Below are positions 6,522 through 15,443 of a stretch of DNA of 18,716 nt, piece after piece. The notes under the pieces are model-generated. The model searched no databases, had not been told where the DNA came from, and worked only from the letters and a program-made list of their open reading frames with translations. This stretch comes from Eubacterium sp. (GTDB lineage Bacteria > Bacillota > Clostridia > Lachnospirales > Lachnospiraceae), in assembly GCA_024681495.1 (NCBI GenBank), contig JAILAS010000125.1:1-18716 (forward strand), in the 5' to 3' direction. Position 1 is the first letter of the stretch, and each line of letters starts with the position of its first letter. A program made the position numbers and the translations under genes.

Positions 6522-9500
6522 ATGCAGACAAAAGCCACTAATTTTTTAGAGATTTTTACTACATATACGCCCGATGAACACCTGAAGACGCTCCTCGGAG
6601 ATGTCGAGGTCACCAAGATTTCCAGGAGTTCCAATTGGGACCGGATGGTCATAAGTTATAACAGCCCCAGATATATAGAGTTCGAAACGGAGAAACAGAT
6701 CGTTGACGGCCTTGTGAAGGCCCTTTCTCCGTGGAAGAGGATAGACATATCCATGAGGGGGCATTTTCAGCTTTCCCGGCAGTTCAACGCCAGGGTTTTC
6801 TTCGACATGTACAAGGACAGCGTGGAGGAGGAGCTTAAGTACACCAGCAGAAGGCTGTACTTCCTCTATCGCTATTCGAAGGTGAATTTCGTCACCGACG
6901 ACGTAATGATGATTAATATGCCTGATAACCTCCTGGTCGAGCGCGACGAGGAGCTTATCGGGTTCTTTGACGAACTCTTCAACGAGAGGTGTGGGCTCGA
7001 TGCCGAGATTCGCAAGGAGTTCTATGAGCCAGACGAGAAGCTTCGCGAGAGGATGGAGCAGAAGAAGGCTCAGGCTGAGAGCGAGGCCAGGGAGATGGCC
7101 AGGCAGGCCGCGATGGCAGCCAGAAAGGAACAGCCCACGCAGGAGCAACGTCCCGCGGAGCAGGCATCGGGCAGGAGTAAGGGCTCCAGGGTTTCCAGGC
7201 GCACGGCTCCGGTCGACCCGTCGCTCATCTACGGAAAGCCCTTCGATTACGACGAGATTACTCCCCTGAGTGAGCTCGAGGAGGGCGATAGGGCGGTGGT
7301 CGTCAGAGGACAGATCTTCGCCCAGGACAAGAGGCTCACCCGAAAGGAAGACAAGTACATTGTTTCCCTGAGCTTAACCGACTTCAACGACAGTATCAGG
7401 GTGAAGATGTTCGTGGACGTTGACTCGGCGGACGAGGCTTTGGGACGGCTCGACTCCGGTGCGTTCGTCGTCATCAAGGGAACGCCCCAGTATGACACCT
7501 ACGACAAGGAACTCGTGCTCGGCCGCGTCATTGGCGCCAGGGAGACCACGGATTTCCGCACCCAGCGCATGGATAACGCGCCGGAGAAGCGCGTCGAGCT
7601 ACACTGCCATACCAAGATGAGCGACATGGACGGCGTATCCGACGTTAAGGATATCATTAAGTGCGCCAAGAAGTGGGGACACGAGGCTATTGCTATCACG
7701 GACCACGGCGTGGTTCAGGCCTTCCCGGATGCGGCGTCGGCCGCAGGAGACGACCCCGACTTTAAGGTCATCTACGGCTGCGAGGGATACCTCGTCGACG
7801 ACCTGAAGGACATTGCTGTCGGAGCGAAGGACGAGGATTTGAACAGCGAATTCGTCGTGTTCGATATAGAGACGACCGGATTTTCGCCCATAAACAACAG
7901 GATAATAGAGATCGGCGCGGTAAAGATTTCCGACGGAAAGATCGTCGACAGGTTCTCGACCTTCGTCAATCCCGAGGTCCCCATCCCCTACGAGATAGAG
8001 GAGCTCACCAGCATCAACGACGCCACGGTTATAGACGCCCCGGTCATAGAGGACGTGCTTCCCGACTTCATGGAGTTTTGCGCCGGGTGCGTCCTGGTCG
8101 CTCACAACGCCGAGTTCGACACGTCGTTTATAAGGGAGAACTGCCGTCGCCAGGGGCTCGACTACGACTACGCGGCGTTGGATACGCTCGCGCTCTCGCG
8201 CGCAATGCTGCCCAATCTCAAGCGTTTTAAGCTCCATCAGGTGGCGAAGGAACTGAAGGTCGACCTGGCACATCACCACAGGGCAGTGGACGATGCTGAG
8301 TGTACCGCAGGTATTTTCATTGCCCTGAAGGAGAGGCTCGAGAAGCAGGGCGTCAATACGCTCGCCGAGGTGAACGAGTTCGGACACTCGTCGGTCGATG
8401 CGGTACGTAAGCAGAAGTCGTATCACATCATACTTTTGGCGAAAAACGACATAGGAAGGATTAACCTCTACCGGCTGGTCTCGAAGGCTCATTTGACGTA
8501 CTTTAACAGAAGGCCCCTCATACCGAAGAGCCTTCTTACCGAGCTGCGCGAGGGCATTATCATAGGCTCAGCCTGCGAGGCCGGAGAGCTGTATTCCGCG
8601 ATTCTTCGCGGCGAAAGCGACGACGTGATTTCGGGCATTGCTAACTACTACGATTACCTGGAGATTCAGCCCATAGGCAACAATGAGCACCTGATTGCCG
8701 ACGGCAGGGTGGCCGACAGGCGCGAGCTCCAGAACATAAATAAAAAGATCTGTAATCTGGCCGACGTTCTGGGAAAGCCCTGCGTGGCCACCTGCGACGT
8801 GCATTTTCTGAATCCCGAGGACGAGGTGTATCGCCGTATCCTCATGGCCGGCATGAAGTTTTCCGACGCCGACCAGCAGGCGCCGCTTTTCCTGCGTACC
8901 ACCGAGGAGATGCTCGCCGAGTTCCAGTACCTCGGTGAGGACAAGGCGTACGAAGTCGTGGTTACGAACAGCCGCCTCATCGCCCGCATGTGCGAGCGCA
9001 TCGAGCCCGTTCGTCCCGACAAGTGCCCGCCGGTCATCGACAACTCCGACGAGGAACTCAGGCGAATCTGCTACGAGAAGGCGCAGAGCATGTACGGAGA
9101 TCCCCTGCCCGAGGTGGTTCAAAAGCGCCTGGAGAGGGAGCTTACGTCCATTATTTCGAACGGATACGCGGTAATGTACATAATCGCGCAAAAGCTCGTG
9201 TGGAAGTCCAACGACGACGGATACCTGGTTGGTTCGCGTGGTTCGGTTGGTTCTTCGTTCGTCGCCACCATGGCCGGAATCACGGAGGTTAACCCGCTTA
9301 GCCCGCACTATTACTGCGACAGCTGTTACTACTCCGATTTCGATTCCGACGAGGTGAAGGCCTACGCCGGAGGAGCCGGATGCGACATGCCGGACAAGGT
9401 ATGCCCGGTATGCGGCAAGCCTCTTAAGAAGGACGGCTTCGACATACCGTTCGAGACCTTCCTCGGATTCAAGGGCAACAAGGAGCCCGATATCGACCTT

Positions 9501-10982
9501 AACTTCTCGGGAGAGTATCAGGCGCATGCGCATAAGTACACCGAGGTCCTCTTCGGAAAGGGACAGACATTTAAGGCCGGCACCATTGGCACCCTGGCCG
9601 ATAAGACCGCATACGGTTATGTTAAAAACTACTACGAGGAGCGCGGAATACCCAAGCGCAAGTGTGAGATAGAGCGCATCATCCAGGGCTGCGTGGGAGT
9701 GCGCAGGACCACCGGTCAGCATCCGGGCGGCATTGTTGTCCTCCCGAAGGGAGAGGATATCTGTTCGTTTACGCCCATACAGCATCCCGCGAACGACCTC
9801 GAGGTTGACATAATTACCACACACTTCGACTACCATAAGATCGAGCACAACCTCCTGAAGCTCGATATTCTCGGGCACGACGATCCTACCATGATAAGGC
9901 GTCTGGAGGATCTTACCGGAGTAAACGCGCAGGAGATACCGCTCGACGACAAGGGCGTAATGAGTCTCTTCGAGTCCCCGGCGGCGCTGGGAGTCACTGC
10001 CGACGACCTCATGGGAGTATCCAAAGGAACCCTCGGAGTGCCGGAGTTCGGTACTGATAACGTAATCGGAATGCTCGAGGACACGCACCCCAAGTCGTTC
10101 TCCGACCTGGTGCGTATATCCGGACTTTCGCACGGTACCGACGTATGGAGGGGCAATGCGCAGACTCTGATTGAAAACGGCGACGCCACTATTTCCACCG
10201 CCATCTGTACTCGAGACGACATCATGACCTACCTCATCGGCAAGGGGCTCGACAACGAGATGAGCTTCAAGATCATGGAGGCCGTGCGTAAGGGTAAGGT
10301 CGCGGGAGGCAAGGAGAAGAACTGGGAGAACTACAAGAAGGAGATGGAGGGACACGACGTGCCCGAGTGGTATATCTGGTCATGCTCTAAGATCCAGTAC
10401 ATGTTCCCAAAGGCGCATGCCGCGGCCTATGTAATGATGGCGTGGAGGATTGCGTGGTTTAAGATCAACTACCCGCTCGAGTACTACGCCGCCTATCTCG
10501 CCATCCGCTCGAAGAACTTCGACTACGAGAAGATGGCGCAGGGCAAGGAGAAGCTCAAACACGAGATAGAGGAGATAGATAACTTCGTTCGCGACAATCC
10601 GCGCGGCAAGGACGCCCTTACACCCGCGCAGAAGTCGCTTCGCGACGACATGAGGAACGTGTGGGAGATGTATGCGAGGGGCTACGAGTTCACGCCCATC
10701 GATATATATAAGGCGAAGGCGCACGACTTCCAGATTGTCGACGGCAAGCTCATGTCCTCGCTGGACAAGATTGCCGGCCTGGGGCCGGCAGCTGCCGAGG
10801 CTGTTGAGGCTGCCGCCAAAGAAGGACCCTTCCTCTCCAGGGAGGACTTCAAGGACAGGACAAAGGTCTCCGCGAAGGTCATTGAGCTGATGACAAAGCT
10901 CCATATTTTGAATGACATTCCCGAGACAAACCAGCTCTCCATATTTGATTTTATGGGAAGTAACGGTAGCGGAGAGGATTAA
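6522..10982 (+). CDS. polC: DNA polymerase III alpha subunit, PolC type (Gram-positive replicative polymerase)
   Basis: Main replicative polymerase of low-GC Gram-positive bacteria with built-in proofreading. 1486 residues from the ATG at 6522. Order of domains: N-terminal domain (about 1-170), a charged Q/E/R-rich linker (about 170-230), an OB fold (about 240-345), then a PHP domain beginning at ELHCHTKMSD (His361, His363) and interrupted by a DEDDh 3'-5' exonuclease (about 443-610: Asp448/Glu450 in FDIETTGF, Asp533 in NAEFD, His586/Asp591 in HRAVDD). The polymerase follows: GSRGSVGSSF near 904, a zinc-type cysteine cluster (CDSC, then CDMPDKVCPVCG), PDIDLNFSG with catalytic Asp990 and Asp992, and Asp1115 in KLDILGHDD. 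A helix-hairpin-helix (KIAGLGPAAAEAVEAA) lies near the C-terminus. All key residues are present, so the enzyme should be active. A membrane-repeat protein starts three bases after the stop. Confidence 0.98.
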   Translation: MQTKATNFLEIFTTYTPDEHLKTLLGDVEVTKISRSSNWDRMVISYNSPRYIEFETEKQIVDGLVKALSPWKRIDISMRGHFQLSRQFNARVFFDMYKDSVEEELKYTSRRLYFLYRYSKVNFVTDDVMMINMPDNLLVERDEELIGFFDELFNERCGLDAEIRKEFYEPDEKLRERMEQKKAQAESEAREMARQAAMAARKEQPTQEQRPAEQASGRSKGSRVSRRTAPVDPSLIYGKPFDYDEITPLSELEEGDRAVVVRGQIFAQDKRLTRKEDKYIVSLSLTDFNDSIRVKMFVDVDSADEALGRLDSGAFVVIKGTPQYDTYDKELVLGRVIGARETTDFRTQRMDNAPEKRVELHCHTKMSDMDGVSDVKDIIKCAKKWGHEAIAITDHGVVQAFPDAASAAGDDPDFKVIYGCEGYLVDDLKDIAVGAKDEDLNSEFVVFDIETTGFSPINNRIIEIGAVKISDGKIVDRFSTFVNPEVPIPYEIEELTSINDATVIDAPVIEDVLPDFMEFCAGCVLVAHNAEFDTSFIRENCRRQGLDYDYAALDTLALSRAMLPNLKRFKLHQVAKELKVDLAHHHRAVDDAECTAGIFIALKERLEKQGVNTLAEVNEFGHSSVDAVRKQKSYHIILLAKNDIGRINLYRLVSKAHLTYFNRRPLIPKSLLTELREGIIIGSACEAGELYSAILRGESDDVISGIANYYDYLEIQPIGNNEHLIADGRVADRRELQNINKKICNLADVLGKPCVATCDVHFLNPEDEVYRRILMAGMKFSDADQQAPLFLRTTEEMLAEFQYLGEDKAYEVVVTNSRLIARMCERIEPVRPDKCPPVIDNSDEELRRICYEKAQSMYGDPLPEVVQKRLERELTSIISNGYAVMYIIAQKLVWKSNDDGYLVGSRGSVGSSFVATMAGITEVNPLSPHYYCDSCYYSDFDSDEVKAYAGGAGCDMPDKVCPVCGKPLKKDGFDIPFETFLGFKGNKEPDIDLNFSGEYQAHAHKYTEVLFGKGQTFKAGTIGTLADKTAYGYVKNYYEERGIPKRKCEIERIIQGCVGVRRTTGQHPGGIVVLPKGEDICSFTPIQHPANDLEVDIITTHFDYHKIEHNLLKLDILGHDDPTMIRRLEDLTGVNAQEIPLDDKGVMSLFESPAALGVTADDLMGVSKGTLGVPEFGTDNVIGMLEDTHPKSFSDLVRISGLSHGTDVWRGNAQTLIENGDATISTAICTRDDIMTYLIGKGLDNEMSFKIMEAVRKGKVAGGKEKNWENYKKEMEGHDVPEWYIWSCSKIQYMFPKAHAAAYVMMAWRIAWFKINYPLEYYAAYLAIRSKNFDYEKMAQGKEKLKHEIEEIDNFVRDNPRGKDALTPAQKSLRDDMRNVWEMYARGYEFTPIDIYKAKAHDFQIVDGKLMSSLDKIAGLGPAAAEAVEAAAKEGPFLSREDFKDRTKVSAKVIELMTKLHILNDIPETNQLSIFDFMGSNGSGED

Positions 10983-10985
10983 TAT

Positions 10986-12038
10986 ATGGCTTCGAGAGTA
11001 TTGAAAATAGTAATTGGTGTTTTGATTGCGGCCGTTATAATAGTCGCAGTCTTCTTCGGAGTAAAGACGGTTCGAAAGCTGTTCATCGCCCAAAACACGC
11101 AGGAGTCCACCCTCGTGCAGAGTGGAAACCTCGGCGGCAACCTCTATAACGGCGGCTCGTTTTGCGAGAAGAACGGCCTCGTGTACTTCGCCAATCCGAA
11201 CGACAGCTACAAGCTCTACTCGATGACCGTTTTCGGTTCCGAGCAGACCAAGCTCTGCGACGATTCGGTGGCTTATATCAACGTGGATGACAATTATATC
11301 TACTACACCAGGCGGGCAGGCGCCCAGTCGGATTCCGAGGACTTCATGGGGCTTTCGTCCCTGTATCAGTACGCGCTGTGCAGGGTGGATCTGGACGGGA
11401 AGAACGTGGTCGTGCTCGACAACGATCCCTGCATGTACGCCTGCCTGGTTGACAATAACATCTACTACATGCACTACGATGACGATAACGCATCACGTGT
11501 GTACAGGATAGGCATAGACGGCACCAACCGCCAGGTGGTAAGCGAGGGGCAGTCTTTTACGTGCTCAGCCTTCAATGGTGTGTTATACTACAACGGTACG
11601 CTTAACGATCATAACCTCTATGCGCTCGACAATGCGACGGATCAGGTTACCTCGTTATACGCCGGCAACGCATGGCAGCCCACGTATTCCGACGGATACC
11701 TGTACTTCCTCAACCTGAACGACGACTATTCCATTTGCAAGATTAATCTGACCACCTACGAGGCTCAGACCATTGTCACGGACAGCGTCGAGAACTTCAA
11801 TGTCTACGGTGGCACGATATACTACCAGACGATGAGTGGCGACGTGGGGCTCTACAGGTGTGACACGAACGGCAATAACAAGGAGTTCGTCTACAGCGGC
11901 AACTGCTGCGAGATAAACATCACCAGCGGCTACGTGTATTTCAGGCTGTATGAAAACGAAGACGTATTTTATATGACTCCCACGAACAGCGATGTGGACG
12001 TCACGGTATTTGTACCCGCACTGGGTGTAATAGAGTAA
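10986..12038 (+). CDS. Membrane-anchored extracytoplasmic repeat protein, DUF5050-like
   Basis: Function unknown. The 350-residue protein has one N-terminal membrane anchor (about residues 6-26, followed by a K/R-containing stretch) and a polar, N/D/Y-rich remainder that should lie outside the cell. Seven repeats of the form G/N-x-(V/I/L)-Y-(F/Y) occur near residues 63 (GLVYFANP), 103 (NYIYYTRR), 157 (NNIYYMHY), 198 (GVLYYNGT), 237 (GYLYFLNL), 276 (GTIYYQTM) and 315 (GYVYFRLY). Each is followed by an LY-x-(M/L/I/C) strand and often D-x-(T/N)-N. The spacing is about 40 residues with one longer interval, which suggests a seven-bladed beta-propeller; this matches what is known as DUF5050 in Firmicutes surface proteins. 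It starts three bases after polC (GGAGAGG at 10971-10977) and ends 12 bases before pheA, so it is in the same transcription unit. A wall- or ligand-sensing role would be guesswork. Confidence 0.8.
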   Translation: MASRVLKIVIGVLIAAVIIVAVFFGVKTVRKLFIAQNTQESTLVQSGNLGGNLYNGGSFCEKNGLVYFANPNDSYKLYSMTVFGSEQTKLCDDSVAYINVDDNYIYYTRRAGAQSDSEDFMGLSSLYQYALCRVDLDGKNVVVLDNDPCMYACLVDNNIYYMHYDDDNASRVYRIGIDGTNRQVVSEGQSFTCSAFNGVLYYNGTLNDHNLYALDNATDQVTSLYAGNAWQPTYSDGYLYFLNLNDDYSICKINLTTYEAQTIVTDSVENFNVYGGTIYYQTMSGDVGLYRCDTNGNNKEFVYSGNCCEINITSGYVYFRLYENEDVFYMTPTNSDVDVTVFVPALGVIE

Positions 12039-12050
12039 TAGGAGACAACG

Positions 12051-13181
12051 ATGGAAGACCTTAAGGAACTTAGAAAATCGATAGATGAAATCGACGAGCA
12101 GCTGGTGGCGCTCTTCGAGCAGAGGATGGATATATCGTCACGAGTGGCGGACTATAAGATAGAGAACGGCAAGAGCGTGTTCGACAAGGAGAGGGAGAAC
12201 CAAAAGCTCTCGCACTTGTGCGCGCTCGGCAGAAACGACTTCGAAAACACCGGTATCAGGGAGCTCTTTCAGCAGCTCATGAGCATGAGCCGTAAGCTCC
12301 AGTACAGGAAGCTCACTGAGCACGGCGTGCTTGGAAATCTACCCTTCATCGAGGTGGATGACATCAGGAAGGACAACGTGCGCATCGTGTACCAGGGTGT
12401 CGAGGGCGCATACAGCCAGGCAGCCGTCCTCAAGTACTTCGGGAAGGACGCCAATATGTTCAACTGCCAAACCTTCCGCGACGCCATGAACATGATAGCG
12501 GACGGGGCGGCCGACTACGCGGTTTTGCCGATAGAGAACTCTTCGGCCGGAATTGTCTCCCAGAACTACGACATGCTTTCGGAGTTCGAGAACTACATCG
12601 TGGCCGAGGTCGTGGTGAAAATCGAGCATTGCCTTTTGGGCGTGAAGGGCGCGAAGGTAGAGGACATCTCCACCGTATATTCGCACAATCAGGGCCTCAT
12701 GCAGTGCAGCAAGTACCTCGACCTGCACAGGTCCATGACCGCCTGCGAAATGGAGAACACGGCGATGGCGGCGAAGAAGGTGGCGGAAGAGGGTGACATA
12801 ACGCAGGCCGCTATCGCGTCCCGCAACTCGGCGGAGCTCTACGGGCTCGACATCCTCGAGGATAACATCGCCACCAGCGGAAACAACTACACCAGGTTCA
12901 TCGTTGTGACGAACCAGAGGGTGTTCGTGAAGGGCGCCGGTAAGATCAGCGTCTCCTTTGAGCTGCCCCACGAGAGCGGCTCTCTGTACAGGCTCATGAG
13001 CCACTTCATATACAACGGGTTAAACATGACAGACATCGAGTCGCGGCCGGTTCCCGGCAGGACGTTTGAGTACAGGTTCTTCGTCGATTTCGAGGGCAAC
13101 CTGAACGAGAGCGCAGTTAAAAATGCCCTCCGCGGCATAAGGGAAGAGGCTCTTAACCTCAAGATTCTCGGTAACTACTAA
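12051..13181 (+). CDS. pheA: Bifunctional chorismate mutase / prephenate dehydratase (P-protein)
   Basis: Converts chorismate to prephenate and then to phenylpyruvate for phenylalanine synthesis. Three domains in 376 residues. The AroQ chorismate mutase (about 1-90) keeps residues matching the E. coli active site: Arg8, Arg25, Lys36, Asp45, Arg48, Glu49, Ser80 and Gln84. The prephenate dehydratase (about 108-290) starts at VRIVYQGVEGAYSQAAV, has LPIENSSAGIV and the catalytic Thr281-Arg282-Phe283 (NYTRF). The C-terminal ACT domain (about 295-376) has PHESGSLYRL and the phenylalanine-binding ESRP (330-333), so feedback inhibition by phenylalanine is expected. AGGAGA at 12040-12045 precedes the ATG by five bases. 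No leader peptide or T-box is present; the gene is transcribed from upstream. Confidence 0.97.
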   Translation: MEDLKELRKSIDEIDEQLVALFEQRMDISSRVADYKIENGKSVFDKERENQKLSHLCALGRNDFENTGIRELFQQLMSMSRKLQYRKLTEHGVLGNLPFIEVDDIRKDNVRIVYQGVEGAYSQAAVLKYFGKDANMFNCQTFRDAMNMIADGAADYAVLPIENSSAGIVSQNYDMLSEFENYIVAEVVVKIEHCLLGVKGAKVEDISTVYSHNQGLMQCSKYLDLHRSMTACEMENTAMAAKKVAEEGDITQAAIASRNSAELYGLDILEDNIATSGNNYTRFIVVTNQRVFVKGAGKISVSFELPHESGSLYRLMSHFIYNGLNMTDIESRPVPGRTFEYRFFVDFEGNLNESAVKNALRGIREEALNLKILGNY

Positions 13182-13191
13182 ATTTCTTTTC

Positions 13192-13195
13192 GGAG
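13192..13195 (+). promoter_or_regulatory. Ribosome binding site fixing the start of the DUF815 ATPase gene
   Basis: GGAG is seven bases before the ATG at 13203. The other in-frame ATG at 13197 is one base from this site, so 13203 (MGKYWIY) is the better start. Confidence 0.6.
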
Positions 13196-13202
13196 AATGA
13201 CT

Positions 13203-14678
13203 ATGGGCAAATATTGGATATATAACAACGACGGAACAGGGAATATAAACATCAGGATGATGGGAAGGGGTACTTCTGAAATGGCTCAGACCAGGGGATT
13301 GATCCTTTACAGGAACAACGATAAAGATTGGGATATATTTTCGGCTATGGTAAACGTCTATCGCATGTACCTCGCCAACAATGAGGAAGACGAGTACGAC
13401 TACGACGATGACGACGATGATGACGACGATTTCGACTTCGATCTGGACGACGACGAGATCGCCGAGATGCACGACATGTTTTATCATGCGTTGTCGGACC
13501 TGGTGGAGATGGCATGCAGATACGGCTTCGCCGGCAATCTGTGGCATGTGTACCTTACCTACCTCATAGTAACCAACGACAACGCATACACCCGAAGTGC
13601 CGAGCTCAAGGGCAATCCCGGCGGATCCCTTTCCGACCTGGCGCTCCACGACTTTTCGGTATTCATGGACCTCTTCGACCTTCCTATAGGTCAGCTGGCT
13701 GATTTCTTCGGCGAGGAGCTCCTCATGTCGGTCGGAAACTTCACCCCGCCCGCAAACAGGCCGTTCCTGCTCGATGATTTCGTGGTCAAGGAGATTAACG
13801 CACTTACCAAGAAGCTCTCCGCGTCCGGCGACGCGACCCTTTTCAAGGAGTTCGTCGAGAGTTTTTACGAAAAGTACGGTGCCGGCAAGATTGGCCTCCA
13901 CAAGGCGTTCAGGATTGACCGTGAGACAGTCTATGACTCGAAGGACCACAAGTCCAGGAAGGTCGTCATCGCTCCCGTGGAGGGCGTGTGCCACGTTACC
14001 ATGGATGAGCTTATCGGATATGAGGCCGAGAAGAAGAAGCTCATCGACAACACGAAGGCATTTGTCGAGGGCCGTCCCGCCAACAACGTTCTTCTCTACG
14101 GAGAGGCCGGCACGGGTAAGTCCACGTCGGTAAAGGCGCTCATGGACATGTTTGCGCCGCAGGGGCTCAGGATAATCGAGCTCTATAAGGACCAGTTTAA
14201 GGACCTGAACGAGCTTATATCGCTCATAAAGAATCGCTCGTACAGGTTTATAATCTTTATGGACGACCTGTCGTTCGAGGAGTTCGAGGTGGAGTATAAG
14301 CACCTCAAGGCGCTCATCGAGGGTGGCATCGAGAAGCGGCCGGACAACATCCTGATCTACGCCACCAGCAACCGCAGGCACCTCATGAAGGAGACCTTCT
14401 CGGATAAGAACGACTTCGACAACGACCTCCATTCATCAGAGACTGTCGAAGAGAAGACGTCGCTCTCCGGCAGGTTCGGCCTGCAGATTCGATTCGGTTC
14501 CCCCTCGCCTAAGGACTACGAGACCATGATTAAGACCATGGCCGAGAGGGAGGGCATCACCGCGTCCTTCGAGGACTATGAGATGGAATCGAGAAGATGG
14601 CAGATTCAGCACGGCGGATACTCCGGACGCACGGCCAGGCAATTCGTCGATCACCTGAAAGGAAGCGGTGGCAAATGA
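13203..14678 (+). CDS. DUF815-type AAA+ ATPase with aspartate-rich segment
   Basis: Cytoplasmic ATPase of the COG2607/DUF815 group; its cellular role is not established. 491 residues. The N-terminal 230 or so residues are poorly conserved and contain an extreme acidic stretch (61-85) with nine consecutive Asp. The AAA+ core starts around residue 260 (the MDELIGYEAEKKKLIDNT segment, typical of DUF815). Walker A GEAGTGKST is at 300-308 and Walker B FIIFMDD at 349-355. A sensor-1-like IYATSNRRHL and the family hallmark SSETVEEKTSLSGRFGLQI, with a likely arginine finger, follow. The C-terminal YSGRTARQFVDHL resembles the family's end. The stop overlaps the xth start (ATGA), so the ATPase and exonuclease III are co-translated; a link to DNA repair is possible but only contextual. 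Confidence 0.88.
   Translation: MGKYWIYNNDGTGNINIRMMGRGTSEMAQTRGLILYRNNDKDWDIFSAMVNVYRMYLANNEEDEYDYDDDDDDDDDFDFDLDDDEIAEMHDMFYHALSDLVEMACRYGFAGNLWHVYLTYLIVTNDNAYTRSAELKGNPGGSLSDLALHDFSVFMDLFDLPIGQLADFFGEELLMSVGNFTPPANRPFLLDDFVVKEINALTKKLSASGDATLFKEFVESFYEKYGAGKIGLHKAFRIDRETVYDSKDHKSRKVVIAPVEGVCHVTMDELIGYEAEKKKLIDNTKAFVEGRPANNVLLYGEAGTGKSTSVKALMDMFAPQGLRIIELYKDQFKDLNELISLIKNRSYRFIIFMDDLSFEEFEVEYKHLKALIEGGIEKRPDNILIYATSNRRHLMKETFSDKNDFDNDLHSSETVEEKTSLSGRFGLQIRFGSPSPKDYETMIKTMAEREGITASFEDYEMESRRWQIQHGGYSGRTARQFVDHLKGSGGK
13383..13457 (+). repeat. Low-complexity GAC/GAT tract encoding a poly-aspartate segment
   Basis: Twenty-five codons, nearly all GAC, GAT, GAG or GAA with scattered Tyr, Phe and Leu, including nine Asp codons in a row. 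GAC and GAT alternate irregularly, so it is not a pure microsatellite, but length variation by slippage is possible. The reading frame is intact. Confidence 0.85.
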
Positions 14679-15433
14679 AATTCATATCATGGAATGTAAA
14701 CGGCCTGAGGGCGTGCGTAAAGAAGGGGTTTGAGGACTTCTTCAACGAGATTGACGCCGATATATTCTGCCTCCAGGAGACCAAGCTCCAGGAGGGCCAG
14801 ATTGACTTCGAGCCCGAGGGATATAACGCATACTGGAATTATGCCGAAAAGAAGGGGTATTCCGGTACGGCAGTCTTCAGCAAGCAGGAGCCTGTCTCGG
14901 TAAGATACGGCATGGGCATAGAGGAGCACGACCACGAGGGCAGGGTTATTACCCTTGAATTCCCCGATTTTTACTTCACGACGGTGTATACACCCAACTC
15001 GAAGCAGCAGCTCGAGAGACTGGAGTACAGATGCAGGTGGGAGGACGATTTCAGGGCCTTTTTGAAGGAACTCGATAAGGAAAAGCCCGTGGTCGTATGC
15101 GGGGACCTTAACGTTGCCCACAAGGAGATAGACCTTAAGAATCCGAAGACCAACCACCACAACGCCGGATTTACGGACGAGGAGAGGGGGAAGTTCACGG
15201 AGCTTCTGGAAGCCGGATTCACGGATTCGTTCAGGCATCTTTACCCTGACAGGGAGCAGATATATTCCTGGTGGTCATACAGATTTCACGCCAGGGAGAA
15301 AAACGCGGGCTGGCGCATTGATTATTTCGTCATATCTGATAGAATAGCTGACAGGATAAACGAAGCGTCTATCCACACCGAGGTGATGGGATCCGACCAT
15401 TGTCCCGTAGAACTGGACATCGATATATCTTAG
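14675..15433 (+). CDS. xth: Exodeoxyribonuclease III / AP endonuclease
   Basis: Base-excision repair enzyme that cuts at abasic sites and degrades 3' ends of duplex DNA. 252 residues, a little shorter than E. coli ExoIII but normal for Gram-positive members. The endonuclease/exonuclease/phosphatase fold is complete: SWNVNGLRA with Asn7, CLQETKLQ with metal-binding Glu35, GYSGTAVFSK, YTPNS, GDLNVAH (Asp144, Asn146), NAGFTDEERG, WWSYRFHAREKNAGWRIDYF and the catalytic GSDHCPVELDI (Asp241, His242). The start is the ATG at 14675 that overlaps the upstream stop (ATGA), with GGAAG at 14661-14665. A 26-codon upstream extension from the ATG at 14597 lies wholly inside the ATPase gene and lacks homology to the family. 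Confidence 0.97.
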   Translation: MKFISWNVNGLRACVKKGFEDFFNEIDADIFCLQETKLQEGQIDFEPEGYNAYWNYAEKKGYSGTAVFSKQEPVSVRYGMGIEEHDHEGRVITLEFPDFYFTTVYTPNSKQQLERLEYRCRWEDDFRAFLKELDKEKPVVVCGDLNVAHKEIDLKNPKTNHHNAGFTDEERGKFTELLEAGFTDSFRHLYPDREQIYSWWSYRFHAREKNAGWRIDYFVISDRIADRINEASIHTEVMGSDHCPVELDIDIS

Positions 15434-15443
15434 ACGAGATGAA

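Noticed and set aside
8568..10355. 595-codon open frame on the minus strand opposite polC
   Set aside because: polC is intact with all catalytic residues on the plus strand. The antisense translation has no recognisable domain, and such frames arise from the codon bias of the sense gene.
11700..12050. Possible T-box or phenylalanine leader in front of pheA
   Set aside because: The gap before pheA is only 12 bases and the upstream DNA is coding. There is no Phe-rich short frame and no terminator.
13020..14432. 470-codon open frame on the minus strand opposite the DUF815 ATPase
   Set aside because: Shadow of a clear AAA+ gene. The V/I/E-rich translation is what the poly-Asp tract and neighbouring codons give when read backwards.
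14597..14674. 26-codon N-terminal extension of exonuclease III
   Set aside because: Lies entirely inside the ATPase gene and lacks family similarity. The ATG at 14675 gives the canonical MKFISWNVNG start.
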